Shown: positions 36,045-47,020, counted from the first letter of the stretch. The stretch is 64,000 bases of DNA from Thalassovita litoralis (GCF_900182725.1 NZ_FXTO01000002.1:186001-250000), one strand, 5' to 3'. Notes: generated by a model not told the origin, from the sequence alone. Translations and numbers: made by a program.

Positions 36045-38126
36045 ATGGAAACGATCATCCTCTTTGGCCCGCTGGTTGGGGCGTTGATTGCCGGGTTCGG
36101 CTGGCGTCTGATTGGTGAAAAGGGCGCGCAGCTTGTGACCACAGGGCTGCTGTTTCTGGCCTGTATCCTGTCTTGGATTACGTTTCTGGGGCTGGACGCG
36201 GAACATGTGAAACACATTCATATTCTGGACTACATCCAGTCCGGCAGCCTGAGCACCGAATGGTCGATCCGGCTGGATCGTCTGACCGCGATCATGCTGA
36301 TCGTTGTCACATCGGTGTCGGCTTTGGTTCACCTGTATTCGTTCGGCTATATGGCGCACGACGATAACTGGGGCCATCACGAACACTACAAGGCCCGGTT
36401 CTTTGCCTACCTGTCGTTCTTTACCTTCGCCATGCTGATGCTGGTGACGTCTGACAACTTGGTTCAGATGTTCTTTGGCTGGGAAGGCGTGGGTGTGGCC
36501 TCGTATCTGCTGATTGGCTTCTACTATAAAAAGCCGTCGGCCAACGCTGCTGCGATCAAGGCATTCGTGGTCAACCGGGTGGGGGACTTCGGGTTCGCGC
36601 TGGGGATCTTCGGCCTGTTCTTCCTGACCGATAGCATCCGGTTCGACGATATCTTTGCCGCCGCGCCGCAGATCGCGGAAACGCAGATCAGCTTCTTGTG
36701 GACGGAATGGAACGCGGCGAACCTGCTAGCCTTCCTGCTGTTCGTGGGCGCGATGGGTAAATCGGCACAACTGTTCCTGCACACTTGGTTGCCGGACGCT
36801 ATGGAAGGCCCGACCCCTGTTTCGGCCCTGATCCACGCGGCCACCATGGTGACGGCGGGTGTGTTCCTTGTCTGCCGCATGTCGCCGCTGATGGAATACG
36901 CACCCGAGGCAACTGCCTTTATCACTTTCCTTGGCGCGACCACTGCGTTTGTGGCTGCCACCATCGGTCTGGTACAAAACGACATCAAACGCGTGATCGC
37001 CTATTCGACCATGTCGCAGCTTGGCTACATGTTCGTGGCTGCTGGCGTGGGTGTTTATTCGGTCGCGATGTTCCACCTGTTCACGCACGCGTTCTTCAAG
37101 GCGATGCTGTTCCTTGGGGCGGGGTCCGTGATCCACGGTATGCACCATGAACAGGATATGCGGAACTATGGCGGTCTGCGTAAAAAGCTGCCCTATACTT
37201 TCTGGGCGATGCTGCTGGGGACGCTGGCCATCACCGGCGTTGGTATCCCGCTGACCCATATCGGTTTCGCTGGCTTCCTGTCCAAGGATGCTGTGATCGA
37301 AAGCGCATGGGCCGGTACGCAGGGCGGTTATGCCTTCTGGATGCTGGTTGTCGCGGCTTTGTTCACATCGTTCTATTCGTGGCGCCTGATGTTCCTGACC
37401 TTCTGGGGCAAACCGCGCGGCGATAAACACACCCATGATCACGCGCATGAAAGCCCGATGATCATGCTGGTGCCGCTGGGTGTTCTGGCGCTTGGGGCGG
37501 TGTTCTCGGGGATGATCTGGTATAACAGCTTCTTTGGCGACCATAATGCCGTGAATAAATTCTTTGGCATCCCGGTTCACGCCGAGGCCGCAGCCGAAGG
37601 ACATGGCGAAACCACTGCAACGCATGGCGAAGCCAAAGCCGAAGATGGGCATGGTGCCGCATCGGGCATGGCCCCGCAGGGCGCGATCTTTATGCACCCT
37701 GACAATCATGTGATGGATGAAGCCCACCACGCCCCGACATGGGTGAAAATCAGCCCGTTCATCGCGATGGTGCTGGGTCTGTTGGTGGCGTTCTGGTTCT
37801 ATATCGTGAACCCGGAAATGCCCAAACGTCTGGCCGAGGTTCAGCGCCCGCTGTACCTGTTCCTGCTGAACAAGTGGTATTTCGACGAGATTTACGACTT
37901 CCTCTTTGTGCAACCGGCCAAAGCCATCGGTCGCTTCCTGTGGAAACGTGGTGACGGTGACGTCATCGACGGGTCGATCAACGGTGTGGCGATGGGGATC
38001 GTTCCCTTCTTCACCCGCCTCGCTGGGCGCGCGCAGTCCGGTTACATCTTTACCTATGCCTTTGCCATGGTGATCGGCATCGCTGTCCTGATCACTTGGA
38101 TGACGCTCACCGGAGGGGCGGAATAA
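36045..38126 (+). CDS. nuoL: NADH-quinone oxidoreductase subunit L
   Basis: NuoL is the distal proton-pumping, antiporter-like subunit with a long lateral helix. The 693-residue protein has [19 protein letters not shown], the proton-channel Lys in [20 protein letters not shown] and [20 protein letters not shown]. An insert of about residues 460-565 is His/Ala/Glu-rich ([28 protein letters not shown]) and lies between membrane segments. The stop overlaps the nuoM ATG by one base. Confidence 0.96.
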   Translation: METIILFGPLVGALIAGFGWRLIGEKGAQLVTTGLLFLACILSWITFLGLDAEHVKHIHILDYIQSGSLSTEWSIRLDRLTAIMLIVVTSVSALVHLYSFGYMAHDDNWGHHEHYKARFFAYLSFFTFAMLMLVTSDNLVQMFFGWEGVGVASYLLIGFYYKKPSANAAAIKAFVVNRVGDFGFALGIFGLFFLTDSIRFDDIFAAAPQIAETQISFLWTEWNAANLLAFLLFVGAMGKSAQLFLHTWLPDAMEGPTPVSALIHAATMVTAGVFLVCRMSPLMEYAPEATAFITFLGATTAFVAATIGLVQNDIKRVIAYSTMSQLGYMFVAAGVGVYSVAMFHLFTHAFFKAMLFLGAGSVIHGMHHEQDMRNYGGLRKKLPYTFWAMLLGTLAITGVGIPLTHIGFAGFLSKDAVIESAWAGTQGGYAFWMLVVAALFTSFYSWRLMFLTFWGKPRGDKHTHDHAHESPMIMLVPLGVLALGAVFSGMIWYNSFFGDHNAVNKFFGIPVHAEAAAEGHGETTATHGEAKAEDGHGAASGMAPQGAIFMHPDNHVMDEAHHAPTWVKISPFIAMVLGLLVAFWFYIVNPEMPKRLAEVQRPLYLFLLNKWYFDEIYDFLFVQPAKAIGRFLWKRGDGDVIDGSINGVAMGIVPFFTRLAGRAQSGYIFTYAFAMVIGIAVLITWMTLTGGAE

Positions 38127-39670
38127 TGGATAACCTTCTTTCCATCGTCACCTTCATTCCCGCGCTGGCGGCGGCCATTTTGGCGGTCTTCCTGCGGGGC
38201 GAGGATGCCGCAGCCCAACGCAACGCCAAATGGTCGGCGATGGTGGCAACCACCATCACCTTTCTGGTGTCGCTGTTCATTCTGGCGGAATTCGACCCCT
38301 CGAATACCGGCTTCCAATATGTCGAGGAGCAGGAATGGCTTCTGGGCATGAAATATAAAATGGGTGTGGATGGTATCTCGGTTCTGTTCGTGATGCTGAC
38401 CACATTCATGATGCCGCTGGTGATCTGGGCCAGCTGGGGCGTTGAAAAGCGCGTGAAGGAATATATGATTGCCTTCCTGCTGCTGGAAACGCTGATGCTG
38501 GGCGTGTTCATGGCGCTGGATCTGGTGCTGTTCTACCTGTTCTTCGAAGCAGGGCTGATCCCCATGTTCCTGATCATCGGGATCTGGGGCGGCGCGAACC
38601 GGATTTATGCCTCGTTCAAGTTCTTCCTCTACACCTTCCTTGGTTCGGTGCTGATGCTGGTGGCGATGGTTGCAATGTATGCAGATGCAGGCACCACCGA
38701 CATTCCGACGCTGATGAACCACACCTTTGCGTCTGACAGCTTCTCGGTTCTGGGGATTCACGTCGTCGGCGGGATGCAAACCCTGATGTTCTTGGCGTTC
38801 TTCGCATCTTTCGCGGTGAAAATGCCGATGTGGCCGGTTCACACCTGGTTGCCGGACGCACACGTTCAGGCACCGACCGCGGGTTCGGTCGTGCTGGCGG
38901 CGATCCTGCTGAAAATGGGCGGCTACGGTTTCTTGCGGTTCAGCCTGCCGATGTTCCCCATCGGGGCGGACGTGATGACGCCGCTGGTTCTGTGGATGTC
39001 GGTGATTGCGATTGTCTACACTTCGCTGGTGGCGCTGGTGCAGGAAGACATGAAAAAGCTGATCGCTTATTCGTCGGTGGCTCACATGGGCTATGTGACG
39101 ATGGGGATTTTCGCGGCCAATCAGCAGGGTATCGACGGCGCGATTTTCCAGATGATCAGCCACGGCTTTATCTCTGGCGCGTTGTTCCTGTGCGTTGGCG
39201 TGATCTATGACCGGATGCACACCCGTGACATCGACGCTTACGGCGGTCTGGTGAACCGGATGCCAGCCTATGCGCTGATCTTCATGTTCTTCACGATGGC
39301 CAACGTCGGCCTACCGGGGACTTCGGGCTTCATCGGGGAATTCCTGACGCTGATGGGTATTTTCCAGGCGAATACTTGGGTGGCGGCTGTGGCAACGTCG
39401 GGTGTGATCCTGTCGGCAGCCTATGCGCTGTGGCTGTATCGCCGGGTCGTGTTTGGCGATCTGATCAAGGAAAGCCTGAAAACCATCACGGATATGACTG
39501 CCCGCGAAAAAGCAATCTTTGCGCCGCTGGTGTTCATGACCCTGTTGCTGGGGATTTACCCGGCGCTGGTCACCGATATCATTGGCCCCTCGGTCGAGGC
39601 GCTGGTCCACAACTATGACATGGCTCTTGCGGACGGTCACACCGCCACGCAAGTCGCCGCATCGCACTGA
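38126..39670 (+). CDS. nuoM: NADH-quinone oxidoreductase subunit M
   Basis: NuoM is the middle antiporter-like proton-pumping subunit. The 514-residue protein has about 14 helices, the conserved helix-5 Glu ([20 protein letters not shown]) and [20 protein letters not shown] with the channel Lys. The correct start is the ATG that shares its A with the nuoL stop (TAATG); an upstream in-frame ATG lies inside nuoL. nuoN follows after 18 bases. Confidence 0.96.
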   Translation: MDNLLSIVTFIPALAAAILAVFLRGEDAAAQRNAKWSAMVATTITFLVSLFILAEFDPSNTGFQYVEEQEWLLGMKYKMGVDGISVLFVMLTTFMMPLVIWASWGVEKRVKEYMIAFLLLETLMLGVFMALDLVLFYLFFEAGLIPMFLIIGIWGGANRIYASFKFFLYTFLGSVLMLVAMVAMYADAGTTDIPTLMNHTFASDSFSVLGIHVVGGMQTLMFLAFFASFAVKMPMWPVHTWLPDAHVQAPTAGSVVLAAILLKMGGYGFLRFSLPMFPIGADVMTPLVLWMSVIAIVYTSLVALVQEDMKKLIAYSSVAHMGYVTMGIFAANQQGIDGAIFQMISHGFISGALFLCVGVIYDRMHTRDIDAYGGLVNRMPAYALIFMFFTMANVGLPGTSGFIGEFLTLMGIFQANTWVAAVATSGVILSAAYALWLYRRVVFGDLIKESLKTITDMTAREKAIFAPLVFMTLLLGIYPALVTDIIGPSVEALVHNYDMALADGHTATQVAASH

Positions 39671-39688
39671 AACGGGAGCCTTTGAGAG

Positions 39689-41128
39689 ATGATCCAGGCT
39701 GATCTGAATATTATCCTGCCGGAAATCCTTCTGTCGGTATACGCGATGCTGGCGCTGTTGCTGGCTGTTTACACCGGCAAGGACCGTCTGGCGGCTATGC
39801 TGACATGGGTTACGGCGCTGGTGCTGGTCCTGATTGCGGCGTGGATCGGGCTAAGCGGGGCAGGGGACAATCTGGCCTTTGACGGCATGTATCACGACGA
39901 TGCCTTTGCCCGGTTTGCCAAGGTTGTGATCCTGCTGGGCGGCGCGGCTGTATTGGTCATGAGCCAAGACTACCTGAGCCGTCGCGGTTTGCTGCGGTTT
40001 GAATATCCGGTGCTGGTGGTGCTGGCGACCGTTGGTATGATGGTCATGGTATCCGCTGCGGACCTGATGACCCTGTATATGGGGCTGGAACTGCAATCCC
40101 TGTCGCTTTATGTTGTTGCCGCCCTGCGCCGTGACAGTGTGAAATCGACCGAAGCGGGCATGAAATACTTCGTCCTTGGTGCGCTGTCCTCGGGGCTGCT
40201 GCTGTATGGGGCGTCGTTGGTCTATGGCTTTGCCGGAACCACCCAATTCACGGGCATCATTCAGGCGGCCAGCGATGGGCACGCGTCCTTGGGGCTGCTG
40301 TTCGGTCTGGTTTTCGTGATTTCCGGTCTGTCCTTCAAAATCTCGGCTGTGCCGTTCCACATGTGGACGCCGGACGTTTACGAAGGTTCGCCCACCCCGG
40401 TCACGGCATTCTTTGCCACAGCGCCGAAAATGGCGGCGATGGGCCTGTTTGCCCGTGTGCTGCATGATGCCTTTGGCGGCGTTACCGCCGATTGGCAGCA
40501 GATCATTTCGCTGCTGGCGGTGCTGTCGATGTTCGTCGGGGCTGTGGCTGCGATCGGGCAGACCAATATCAAACGGCTGATGGCCTATTCGTCGATTGCC
40601 CACATGGGCTATGCGATGATGGGCTTGGCGGCTGGCACTGCCTTTGGTGTGCAGGCGTTGCTGATCTACATGGCGATTTATGTCACCATGAATGTCGGCA
40701 CCTTCGCCTTTATCATGTCGATGGAAAAAGACGGCCAGCCCGTGACCGACATCAAGGCGCTGAACATGTACGCCAAACGCGAACCCGGCAAGGCGCTGGC
40801 CGTGCTGGTGCTGATGTTCAGCCTGGCGGGTGTGCCGCCGATGGTGGGCTTCTTCGGGAAATTCTATGTCCTGAAAGCCGCGTATGAGGCCGGACTGATC
40901 TGGCTGGCCGTGCTGGGTGTGGTCGCCTCGGTCATCGGTGCCTTCTACTATATTCGCATCGTGTACTACATGTATTTCGGCGAAGAAGGCGAAGCACTGG
41001 ATAAAAACCGTTCGCCGATCCTGTGGGGGTTCCTGATGGCATCGGCTGCGGCGATGTTGGTCGGTGTGGTCAATCTGTTCGGCATCGAAAGCGTGGCGGC
41101 TGCGGCAGCGGCGACGCTGGTCAACTGA
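39689..41128 (+). CDS. nuoN: NADH-quinone oxidoreductase subunit N
   Basis: NuoN is the third antiporter-like subunit of complex I. The 479-residue protein has the helix-5 Glu in [36 protein letters not shown], and [19 protein letters not shown] with the channel Lys. It closes the nuo operon and is followed by a terminator at 41151. Confidence 0.96.
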   Translation: MIQADLNIILPEILLSVYAMLALLLAVYTGKDRLAAMLTWVTALVLVLIAAWIGLSGAGDNLAFDGMYHDDAFARFAKVVILLGGAAVLVMSQDYLSRRGLLRFEYPVLVVLATVGMMVMVSAADLMTLYMGLELQSLSLYVVAALRRDSVKSTEAGMKYFVLGALSSGLLLYGASLVYGFAGTTQFTGIIQAASDGHASLGLLFGLVFVISGLSFKISAVPFHMWTPDVYEGSPTPVTAFFATAPKMAAMGLFARVLHDAFGGVTADWQQIISLLAVLSMFVGAVAAIGQTNIKRLMAYSSIAHMGYAMMGLAAGTAFGVQALLIYMAIYVTMNVGTFAFIMSMEKDGQPVTDIKALNMYAKREPGKALAVLVLMFSLAGVPPMVGFFGKFYVLKAAYEAGLIWLAVLGVVASVIGAFYYIRIVYYMYFGEEGEALDKNRSPILWGFLMASAAAMLVGVVNLFGIESVAAAAAATLVN

Positions 41129-41150
41129 TTGGACCTTTCGTTGAAAATCA

Positions 41151-41185
41151 AAAGTGACGCGCCCTTGGTGCGTCACTTTGTTTTT
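41151..41185 (+). terminator. terminator after nuoN
   Basis: AAAGTGACGC pairs with GCGTCACTTT (10 bp) around a 9-base loop, followed by G and TTTTT. It lies 22 bases after nuoN and 20 bases before birA, so birA expression depends on read-through or on a promoter hidden near the hairpin. Confidence 0.88.
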
Positions 41186-41205
41186 GGGACAAGCGGAGCG
41201 GCGCA

Positions 41206-41958
41206 ATGAACAACTGGCCCGAAGGTTATGGCCGCCGCGTGCTGGATCAGGTGGACAGCACCAACGCCGAAGCCGCGCGGATTGCGCCGGGGCTGACGGG
41301 GCCGGAATGGATTTTGGCCCTGCGTCAAACGGCGGGCCGGGGGCGCCGGGGGCGTCCGTGGGCTGATCCGGTGGGCAATTTCGCGGCCACGCTGGTGATG
41401 CGCCCTGCGGAAACCCCGGACCGGATCGCGCTGCGGTCCTTTGTGGCGTCGCTGGCGCTGTATGATGCTGTGGCGGCGGCAACCGGACGGGATGATCTGC
41501 TAAGCCTGAAATGGCCCAATGATGTGTTGCTGAACGGTGGCAAGCTGGCGGGTATCCTGCTGGAAAGCACCGGCATGGCAGGGCAGGGGATCAGCCATAT
41601 TGCCATCGGCATCGGCGTTAATCTGGCCAGCGCCCCTGACATGGCGCAGGTTGAACCGGGGGCCACGCGTCCCGTGTCGCTGTTTTCGGAAACGGGTATT
41701 CGCATTGCGCCGCAGGATTTTCTGAACCTGCTGGCCCCGGCCTTTGCCCGGTACGAGGAACAGTTCCGCACCTATGGTTTTGCCCCTATCCGCGAATTGT
41801 GGTTGTCCCGCGCGGCCCGTCTGGGGCAGGTGATTACCGCCAGAACCATGCGTAACGAAACCACCGGCACATTCGAGACAGTGGACGAAACAGGCAATAT
41901 TGTCCTATCCACCCCCAAGGGCCGCGAGGTGATCCCGGCTGCTGAAATTTTCTTTTGA
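41206..41958 (+). CDS. birA: biotin--[acetyl-CoA-carboxylase] ligase
   Basis: BirA activates biotin as biotinyl-AMP and attaches it to the BCCP Lys of carboxylases, here including MccA. The 250-residue protein has QTAGRGRRGRPWADP (biotinyl-AMP loop), LKWPNDVLLNGGKLAGIL and a C-terminal SH3-like end. There is no N-terminal DNA-binding domain, so it is a monofunctional ligase and not a bio-operon repressor. Its stop lies 11 bases before coaX. Confidence 0.94.
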   Translation: MNNWPEGYGRRVLDQVDSTNAEAARIAPGLTGPEWILALRQTAGRGRRGRPWADPVGNFAATLVMRPAETPDRIALRSFVASLALYDAVAAATGRDDLLSLKWPNDVLLNGGKLAGILLESTGMAGQGISHIAIGIGVNLASAPDMAQVEPGATRPVSLFSETGIRIAPQDFLNLLAPAFARYEEQFRTYGFAPIRELWLSRAARLGQVITARTMRNETTGTFETVDETGNIVLSTPKGREVIPAAEIFF

Positions 41959-41969
41959 GGAGGCGTGCG

Positions 41970-42749
41970 ATGCTTCTGGCCATCGACTGCGGCAACACGA
42001 ATACGGTTTTTTCGATCTGGGACGGCGTGCAAATCCGTTGCACCCTGCGCACGGCCACGGATCATCAACGGACGGCGGATCAATATTTCGTCTGGCTGGA
42101 CCGGCTGTTGCAGCACCACAAGATCGACATGGACATCAATGCTGTGATCATCAGTTCGACCGTGCCGCGCGTGGTGTTTAACCTGCGGGTTCTGGCGGAT
42201 CGGTATTTCAATTGTCGTCCGCTGGTGGTGGGGAAGCCCGATTGCCTGCTGCCCAGCGACCCGCGCGTGGACGAAGGCACTCAGGTTGGCCCCGACCGAC
42301 TGGTGAATACGGCGGGGGCGTTTGATCGCTACGGCGGCAATCTGATCGTGGTGGATTTCGGCACTGCGACCACCTTTGACGTTGTGGCGCAGGATGGGGC
42401 CTATGTGGGGGGCGTGATTGCGCCCGGTGTGAACCTGTCACTGCAAGCCCTGCATGAAATGGCTGCCGCCCTGCCGCATGTGGACGTGACCAAACCGCAG
42501 CGGGTGATTGGCACCAACACCGTGGCCTGTATGCAAAGCGGTATTTTCTGGGGTTATGTTGGTCTTGTGCGTGGGATATGCGATCATATCAAGGGCGAAT
42601 ACGATCAACCCATGCGCGTGATTTCCACAGGGGGGCTTGCCCCGCTATTTGGTCAGGGCGAAACGTTGTTCGACGTGTTTGACGAATTCCTGACAATTCA
42701 TGGCCTGACGGTCATCCATCAATACAATAAGGACCAGGGCAACATATGA
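41970..42749 (+). CDS. coaX: type III pantothenate kinase
   Basis: CoaX phosphorylates pantothenate in the first step of coenzyme A synthesis. The 259-residue ASKHA-fold protein shows AIDCGNTNTVFSIWD (phosphate 1), VGPDRLVNTAGA, VVDFGTATTFDVV (phosphate 2, catalytic Asp) and STGGLAPLF. GAGGAGG lies 6 bases before ATG 41970; a start five codons upstream overlaps birA more and is rejected. The stop overlaps the RNase J start. Confidence 0.94.
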   Translation: MLLAIDCGNTNTVFSIWDGVQIRCTLRTATDHQRTADQYFVWLDRLLQHHKIDMDINAVIISSTVPRVVFNLRVLADRYFNCRPLVVGKPDCLLPSDPRVDEGTQVGPDRLVNTAGAFDRYGGNLIVVDFGTATTFDVVAQDGAYVGGVIAPGVNLSLQALHEMAAALPHVDVTKPQRVIGTNTVACMQSGIFWGYVGLVRGICDHIKGEYDQPMRVISTGGLAPLFGQGETLFDVFDEFLTIHGLTVIHQYNKDQGNI

Positions 42750-44413
42750 GCAGCGAACGTTTAATCTATCTCCCGCTTGGTGGCGCGGGGGAGATCGGGA
42801 TGAATTGTTACGTCTATGGATACGGCGCACCGGATCAGGAACGGCTGATTCTGGTCGATATGGGCGTGACTTTCCCGGATATGGACGGCTCGCCGGGCGT
42901 GGACCTGATCATGCCCGATATCCGTTGGCTGGAAGAACGCAAAAACCGGCTGGAGGCGATTTTCATCACTCATGCCCACGAAGATCACGTTGGCGCGGTG
43001 GGGCATCTGTATGAAAAGCTGGGCGCGCCGATCTATGCGCGGGCCTTTACCGCCAATATCGCACGCGGTAAGCTGGCGGAATACGGCCTGTCGGATCGCG
43101 CCGTGACCACCACGGCGGCATGGCCGGAAACCGTGAAAAAGGGGCCGTTTTCGGTGGGCTTCCTGCCGATTTCCCACTCGATCCCCGAAAGCAGCGCGCT
43201 GGTGATCGACACCCCCGAAGGCCGCGTCGTCCATACGGGCGATTTCAAACTGGACCCCACCCCGATTGTCGGCGAAGCCTTTGATTCCGATTTGTGGGCG
43301 TCGGTGGCGGCCCCCGGTGTGCGGGCGCTGGTGTGTGATTCCACCAACGTGTTCACCCCGGTTGCAGGCCGGTCCGAGGCCAGCATTGCCGATGAAATCA
43401 CGAATCTGGTGTCCGAAGCAAAGCAGATGGTTGTTGCGACCACTTTCGCGTCGAACGTGGCGCGGGTCAAAACCCTGGCCGAGGCGGGGCAAAGGGCAGG
43501 GCGGTCCGTGTGTCTGATGGGGCGGGCGATGCGCCGGATGATTCAGGCGGCGGTGGAAACCGGCGTGCTGACCGATTTCCCGAAAACCATCAGCCCCGAG
43601 GATGCCGCATCCCTGCCGCGCCAGAATGTTATGCTGCTGGTCACGGGCAGCCAAGGCGAACGCCGCGCCGCCAGCGCCCAATTGGCCAATGGCAAATATA
43701 ACGGCCTGACCCTGAAAGATGGGGATTTGTTCCTGTTTTCGTCAAAAACCATTCCGGGGAATGAACGCGGTGTGATCCGCATCGTGAACCAGTTCAGTGA
43801 AATGGGCGTGGATGTGGTGGATGACACCCAAGGCCGGTATCACGTCTCGGGCCATGCCAACCGCCCCGATCTGGTGACGATGCACAAGCTGATGAAGCCG
43901 CAGATCGTGATTCCGATGCACGGCGAACACCGCCATTTGCGCGAACATGCGAAACTGGCGGAATCGAACGGGTTCCAATCCGTTGTCGCCCCGAATGGCG
44001 TGATGCTCTCTCTATCTGCCAAAGGCCCGAAGGTCGAAGGCTATGTGGAAACCGGACGCACCTATCTGGATGGCCGCATCCTGATTGGGGCACTGGATGG
44101 CATCGTGCGGGATCGTATCCGTATGGCGCTGAACGGTCATGTCATGGTGACGGTGATCATCGACGAAGACGGCGAACCGCTGGGCGAACCGTGGTGCGAA
44201 GTCCGGGGCCTGTCTGAAACGGGCCGGTCCAACGCGCCACTGGTGGACGCGCTAGAGGAAGATCTGGATCAGTTTATGGGCCGCGCCAAACCCGCCACCC
44301 TGCGCGATGACGATAAGCTGGAAATGGAACTGCGGCGACTGGTGCGTAAAACCACGCTGGATGAAATCGGCAAAAAACCCGAAGTCACCGTGGTCATCAG
44401 CCGTCTGGCATAA
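42746..44413 (+). CDS. rnj: ribonuclease J
   Basis: RNase J is a metallo-beta-lactamase/beta-CASP nuclease with 5'-3' exo- and endonuclease action in mRNA decay and rRNA maturation. The 555-residue protein has PLGGAGEIGMNCYVYG at the N-terminus, the zinc motif FITHAHEDHVGAVGH, HTGDFKLDPTP, beta-CASP motifs (VTGSQGERRA) and MHGEHRHLREHA. It overlaps coaX by ATGA. A bidirectional terminator separates it from a convergent RNA helicase, which may work on the same substrates. Confidence 0.95.
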   Translation: MSSERLIYLPLGGAGEIGMNCYVYGYGAPDQERLILVDMGVTFPDMDGSPGVDLIMPDIRWLEERKNRLEAIFITHAHEDHVGAVGHLYEKLGAPIYARAFTANIARGKLAEYGLSDRAVTTTAAWPETVKKGPFSVGFLPISHSIPESSALVIDTPEGRVVHTGDFKLDPTPIVGEAFDSDLWASVAAPGVRALVCDSTNVFTPVAGRSEASIADEITNLVSEAKQMVVATTFASNVARVKTLAEAGQRAGRSVCLMGRAMRRMIQAAVETGVLTDFPKTISPEDAASLPRQNVMLLVTGSQGERRAASAQLANGKYNGLTLKDGDLFLFSSKTIPGNERGVIRIVNQFSEMGVDVVDDTQGRYHVSGHANRPDLVTMHKLMKPQIVIPMHGEHRHLREHAKLAESNGFQSVVAPNGVMLSLSAKGPKVEGYVETGRTYLDGRILIGALDGIVRDRIRMALNGHVMVTVIIDEDGEPLGEPWCEVRGLSETGRSNAPLVDALEEDLDQFMGRAKPATLRDDDKLEMELRRLVRKTTLDEIGKKPEVTVVISRLA

Positions 44414-44443
44414 CGCGCCAAAATAATCGGTCGTTCCAAAAAC

Positions 44444-44470
44444 AAACCCCCGCCAAAAGCGGGGGTTTTT
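44444..44470. terminator. bidirectional terminator between rnj and the helicase gene
   Basis: AAACCCCCGC pairs with GCGGGGGTTT (10 bp) with a CAAAA loop. T residues follow on the plus strand and the A-run on the left gives U residues on the minus strand, so it can end both convergent transcripts. Confidence 0.92.
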
Positions 44471-44494
44471 AACGTTTTGGCGTAGATCGGAACC

Positions 44495-45928
44495 TTATCC
44501 GGCGCGGCGCTGTTCAAAGCTGAGCGCGATAAAGCTGGGCATGTGATCGCCCATGCCGACAACGTCCCGCCCACCGCGCGAGGACCGGCGGTCATATTTA
44601 TCCGACTTAGAACTGGATTGCGGCGCTGCGTCCCGTGGTTCGCGTTGTTCGCGCGGGGTGTCTGCCTTGCGGTCGTCTTTACGCTCGTCCCGGCGGTCAT
44701 CCGATTTCCGCGACCGCGAGGATTTTTCATCCCGTGCGTCGGGCTGATCGTCCTGCGCCTTGCGGGCGGGTTTTTCATCCTTCAGCGGGTTTTCAATCCG
44801 GGGGATTTCCAGCTCGACCAGCTTTTCAATCGCGTCAAAATTCTTCTCGTCGCGCGGGGTGCAGATCATCATCGCGGTGCCGGTACGCCCGGCGCGGCCC
44901 GTGCGGCCAATGCGGTGAACGTAATCTTCGGCATGAGAGGGCACATCGAAATTGAACACATGGCTGACATTGGGAATATCCAGCCCGCGTGCGGCCACGT
45001 CTGACGCCACAAGGAACCGCAAAGACCCATCGCGGAACCCGTCCAGCGTTTTCATGCGCTGGCTTTGGTCCAGATCGCCATGAATGGCCGCCGCGTCATA
45101 GCCGTATTTTTTCAGGCTTTTCGCGGTGATATCCACGTCAATCTTGCGGTTGCAGAAAATGATTGCGTTCTTGCACTTGTCGCCTTCGGCGTCGATCAGC
45201 GCGCGTAGAACCCGGCGCTTTTCGCTACCTTCGCGGTCGCGACGGCTGGCTTTGAACATCACCACGCCCTGCGTGATCGTATCCGATGTGGTGGCCTGAC
45301 GGGCCACTTCGATCCGTTCCGGCGCAGACAGGAACGTGTTGGTGATCCGTTCGATTTCCGGTGCCATTGTGGCGCTGAAAAACAGCGTTTGCCGGGTAAA
45401 GGGCGTCAGGCTGAAGATGCGTTCGATATCGGGGATAAAGCCCATGTCCAGCATCCGGTCGGCTTCGTCCACCACCATGATCTGAACGCCGGTCAGCAGC
45501 AGTTTGCCACGTTCAAAATGGTCCAGCAGGCGGCCCGGTGTGGCGATCAGCACATCAACGCCGCGATCAATCAGCGCGTCCTGTTCCTTGAACGACACGC
45601 CCCCGATCAGCAGCGCCTTGGTCAGCTTCATGTGCTTGGTATAGGTGTCGAAATTTTCCGCCACCTGCGCGGCCAATTCGCGTGTGGGGCATAGCACCAG
45701 ACTGCGCGGCATCCGGGCGCGGGCGCGGCCTTTGCCCAGCAGGGTAATCATCGGCAGGGTAAAGCTGGCGGTTTTGCCGGTGCCTGTCTGGGCGATTCCC
45801 AGCACATCGCGGCCTTCCAATGCGGGGGGAATAGCCCCTGCCTGGATCGGTGTCGGCGTTTCATAGCCGGCTTCTTCGATGGCTTTCAGGACTTTCGGAT
45901 CGAGTTTCAGATCAGAGAATTTTGTCAT
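44495..45928 (-). CDS. DEAD-box RNA helicase (RhlE-like)
   Basis: This 477-residue ATP-dependent RNA helicase has the Q motif region (YETPTPIQAGAIPP), motif I AQTGTGKTASF, PTRELAAQ, VDEADRMLDMGF, FSATMAPE and the C-terminal HRIGRTGRAGR. Residues about 375-465 are a low-complexity tail rich in Arg, Asp, Lys and Ser that should bind RNA. Such proteins act in ribosome assembly or with RNases. A small hairpin in the leader (around 45930-45955) is present, but I see no proven regulatory element. Confidence 0.94.
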   Translation of the reverse strand: MTKFSDLKLDPKVLKAIEEAGYETPTPIQAGAIPPALEGRDVLGIAQTGTGKTASFTLPMITLLGKGRARARMPRSLVLCPTRELAAQVAENFDTYTKHMKLTKALLIGGVSFKEQDALIDRGVDVLIATPGRLLDHFERGKLLLTGVQIMVVDEADRMLDMGFIPDIERIFSLTPFTRQTLFFSATMAPEIERITNTFLSAPERIEVARQATTSDTITQGVVMFKASRRDREGSEKRRVLRALIDAEGDKCKNAIIFCNRKIDVDITAKSLKKYGYDAAAIHGDLDQSQRMKTLDGFRDGSLRFLVASDVAARGLDIPNVSHVFNFDVPSHAEDYVHRIGRTGRAGRTGTAMMICTPRDEKNFDAIEKLVELEIPRIENPLKDEKPARKAQDDQPDARDEKSSRSRKSDDRRDERKDDRKADTPREQREPRDAAPQSSSKSDKYDRRSSRGGRDVVGMGDHMPSFIALSFEQRRAG

Positions 45929-46081
45929 GTGTATCCGTGGTTTACGGACACTTTTTGGCCCGTAGCGTATATGGAAGGGTGGGCCCGTGCGGCCCAGTGG
46001 CGTCAGCCTTGGGAACTTCCTGTGCGCGCCGTTTACCCGAAACTGTGCCTCGGGTCAATCTTTGCCTTTTTTTGTGGGGAT

Positions 46082-47020
46082 TTAGGCGTCGGGAAAATGG
46101 ATTTGGCGTTTGCGTTCCAAATCCATCGCGTGACTGGACAGCAAGTTTTCCGCCGACAGTCGCGCCAGCAGTTCGGGATTGGCGGTGCATACCTCGTTAT
46201 AAAAGGCCAGCAACCCGGCTTCGCCGCTGTCTTGCCAGATGGATGAAAACAGATCGTGCATCGTCACGCCGCCCTGCGTGGCTGGCCCCAGTTCTGAACG
46301 GTAAGAGCCGCTTTTCAGCCGGTATCGGAACGCCGCCAGAAACGCCTTTGGGCTTTTGGCGTGCATATGCAGCAGCTCGGTTCCGGTTAGTTCCTGTTGG
46401 CCGGGGTTCATCTGCTCCCCTACGAAAACATTGTGGATTTTCGCGTGCAGGCCGGGCTGTCCGGTGCGGTAGATCAGTTTTCCCTGCACATGGGACAGAA
46501 ACCCGCCATTCAGATGCCGCCCGAATGTGGGGTATATCCGGCGGCTTTGCTGGTCACGCATCGCGCGGTCAATGGTCAGCCGCTTGAAATGCGTCACCGG
46601 GGCCGGGGTGGTTGCCGCCAATGCCTCGGCCGGGCGGATGCGGGCTACGATGCAATCATCGGGCAGGGCCGCCAACTGATCGGGCAGGGGTGTTGCGGGC
46701 CACAGGAATTCATCCACGTCGATATGGGTCAGCCAATCCACCTCGACCCGGCGGCCATAGGCATGGCGGGCGTTTTCCACCTGTCGCGGCTGGTGCTTGG
46801 CCGGGCGGCGGCCCAGATGGCGGTTCCAATACCCTTCGTCACAGACCTGCACCCGCAGTTTCGGATGCGCTGACAGGCTGTCTGCGCCATCCTGTTCCGG
46901 GTCATCCAGATACAGGTAAATCCGGTGCGCCCCCAGTTGCAGATGGTGGGCGCAAAAGGTCTGTATCTCGACCAGCGGGGCTTTGATCGTTGATACGATC
47001 CCCCATTTTGGGGCACTCAT
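46082..47020 (-). CDS. glycosyltransferase family 2-like protein (short paralogue)
   Basis: This 312-residue protein has the WGIVSTIKAPLVEIQTFCAH start and LTHIDVDEFLWP with the D-x-D metal/nucleotide-sugar motif, then RIYPTFGRHLNGGFLSH. It is clearly similar along its full length to the C-terminal half of the preceding gene, for example in FLSHVQGK/FISHREGK and LDLGADRLHIYLD/LQLGAHRIYLYLD. Its ATG overlaps that gene's stop. It probably modifies a surface glycan, but the sugar and acceptor cannot be inferred. Confidence 0.82.
   Translation of the reverse strand: MSAPKWGIVSTIKAPLVEIQTFCAHHLQLGAHRIYLYLDDPEQDGADSLSAHPKLRVQVCDEGYWNRHLGRRPAKHQPRQVENARHAYGRRVEVDWLTHIDVDEFLWPATPLPDQLAALPDDCIVARIRPAEALAATTPAPVTHFKRLTIDRAMRDQQSRRIYPTFGRHLNGGFLSHVQGKLIYRTGQPGLHAKIHNVFVGEQMNPGQQELTGTELLHMHAKSPKAFLAAFRYRLKSGSYRSELGPATQGGVTMHDLFSSIWQDSGEAGLLAFYNEVCTANPELLARLSAENLLSSHAMDLERKRQIHFPDA

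Noticed and set aside
45850-46587. 245-codon plus-strand frame across the helicase promoter
   Set aside because: Spans two minus-strand genes; no motif; Arg/Cys/Gly-rich shadow composition.
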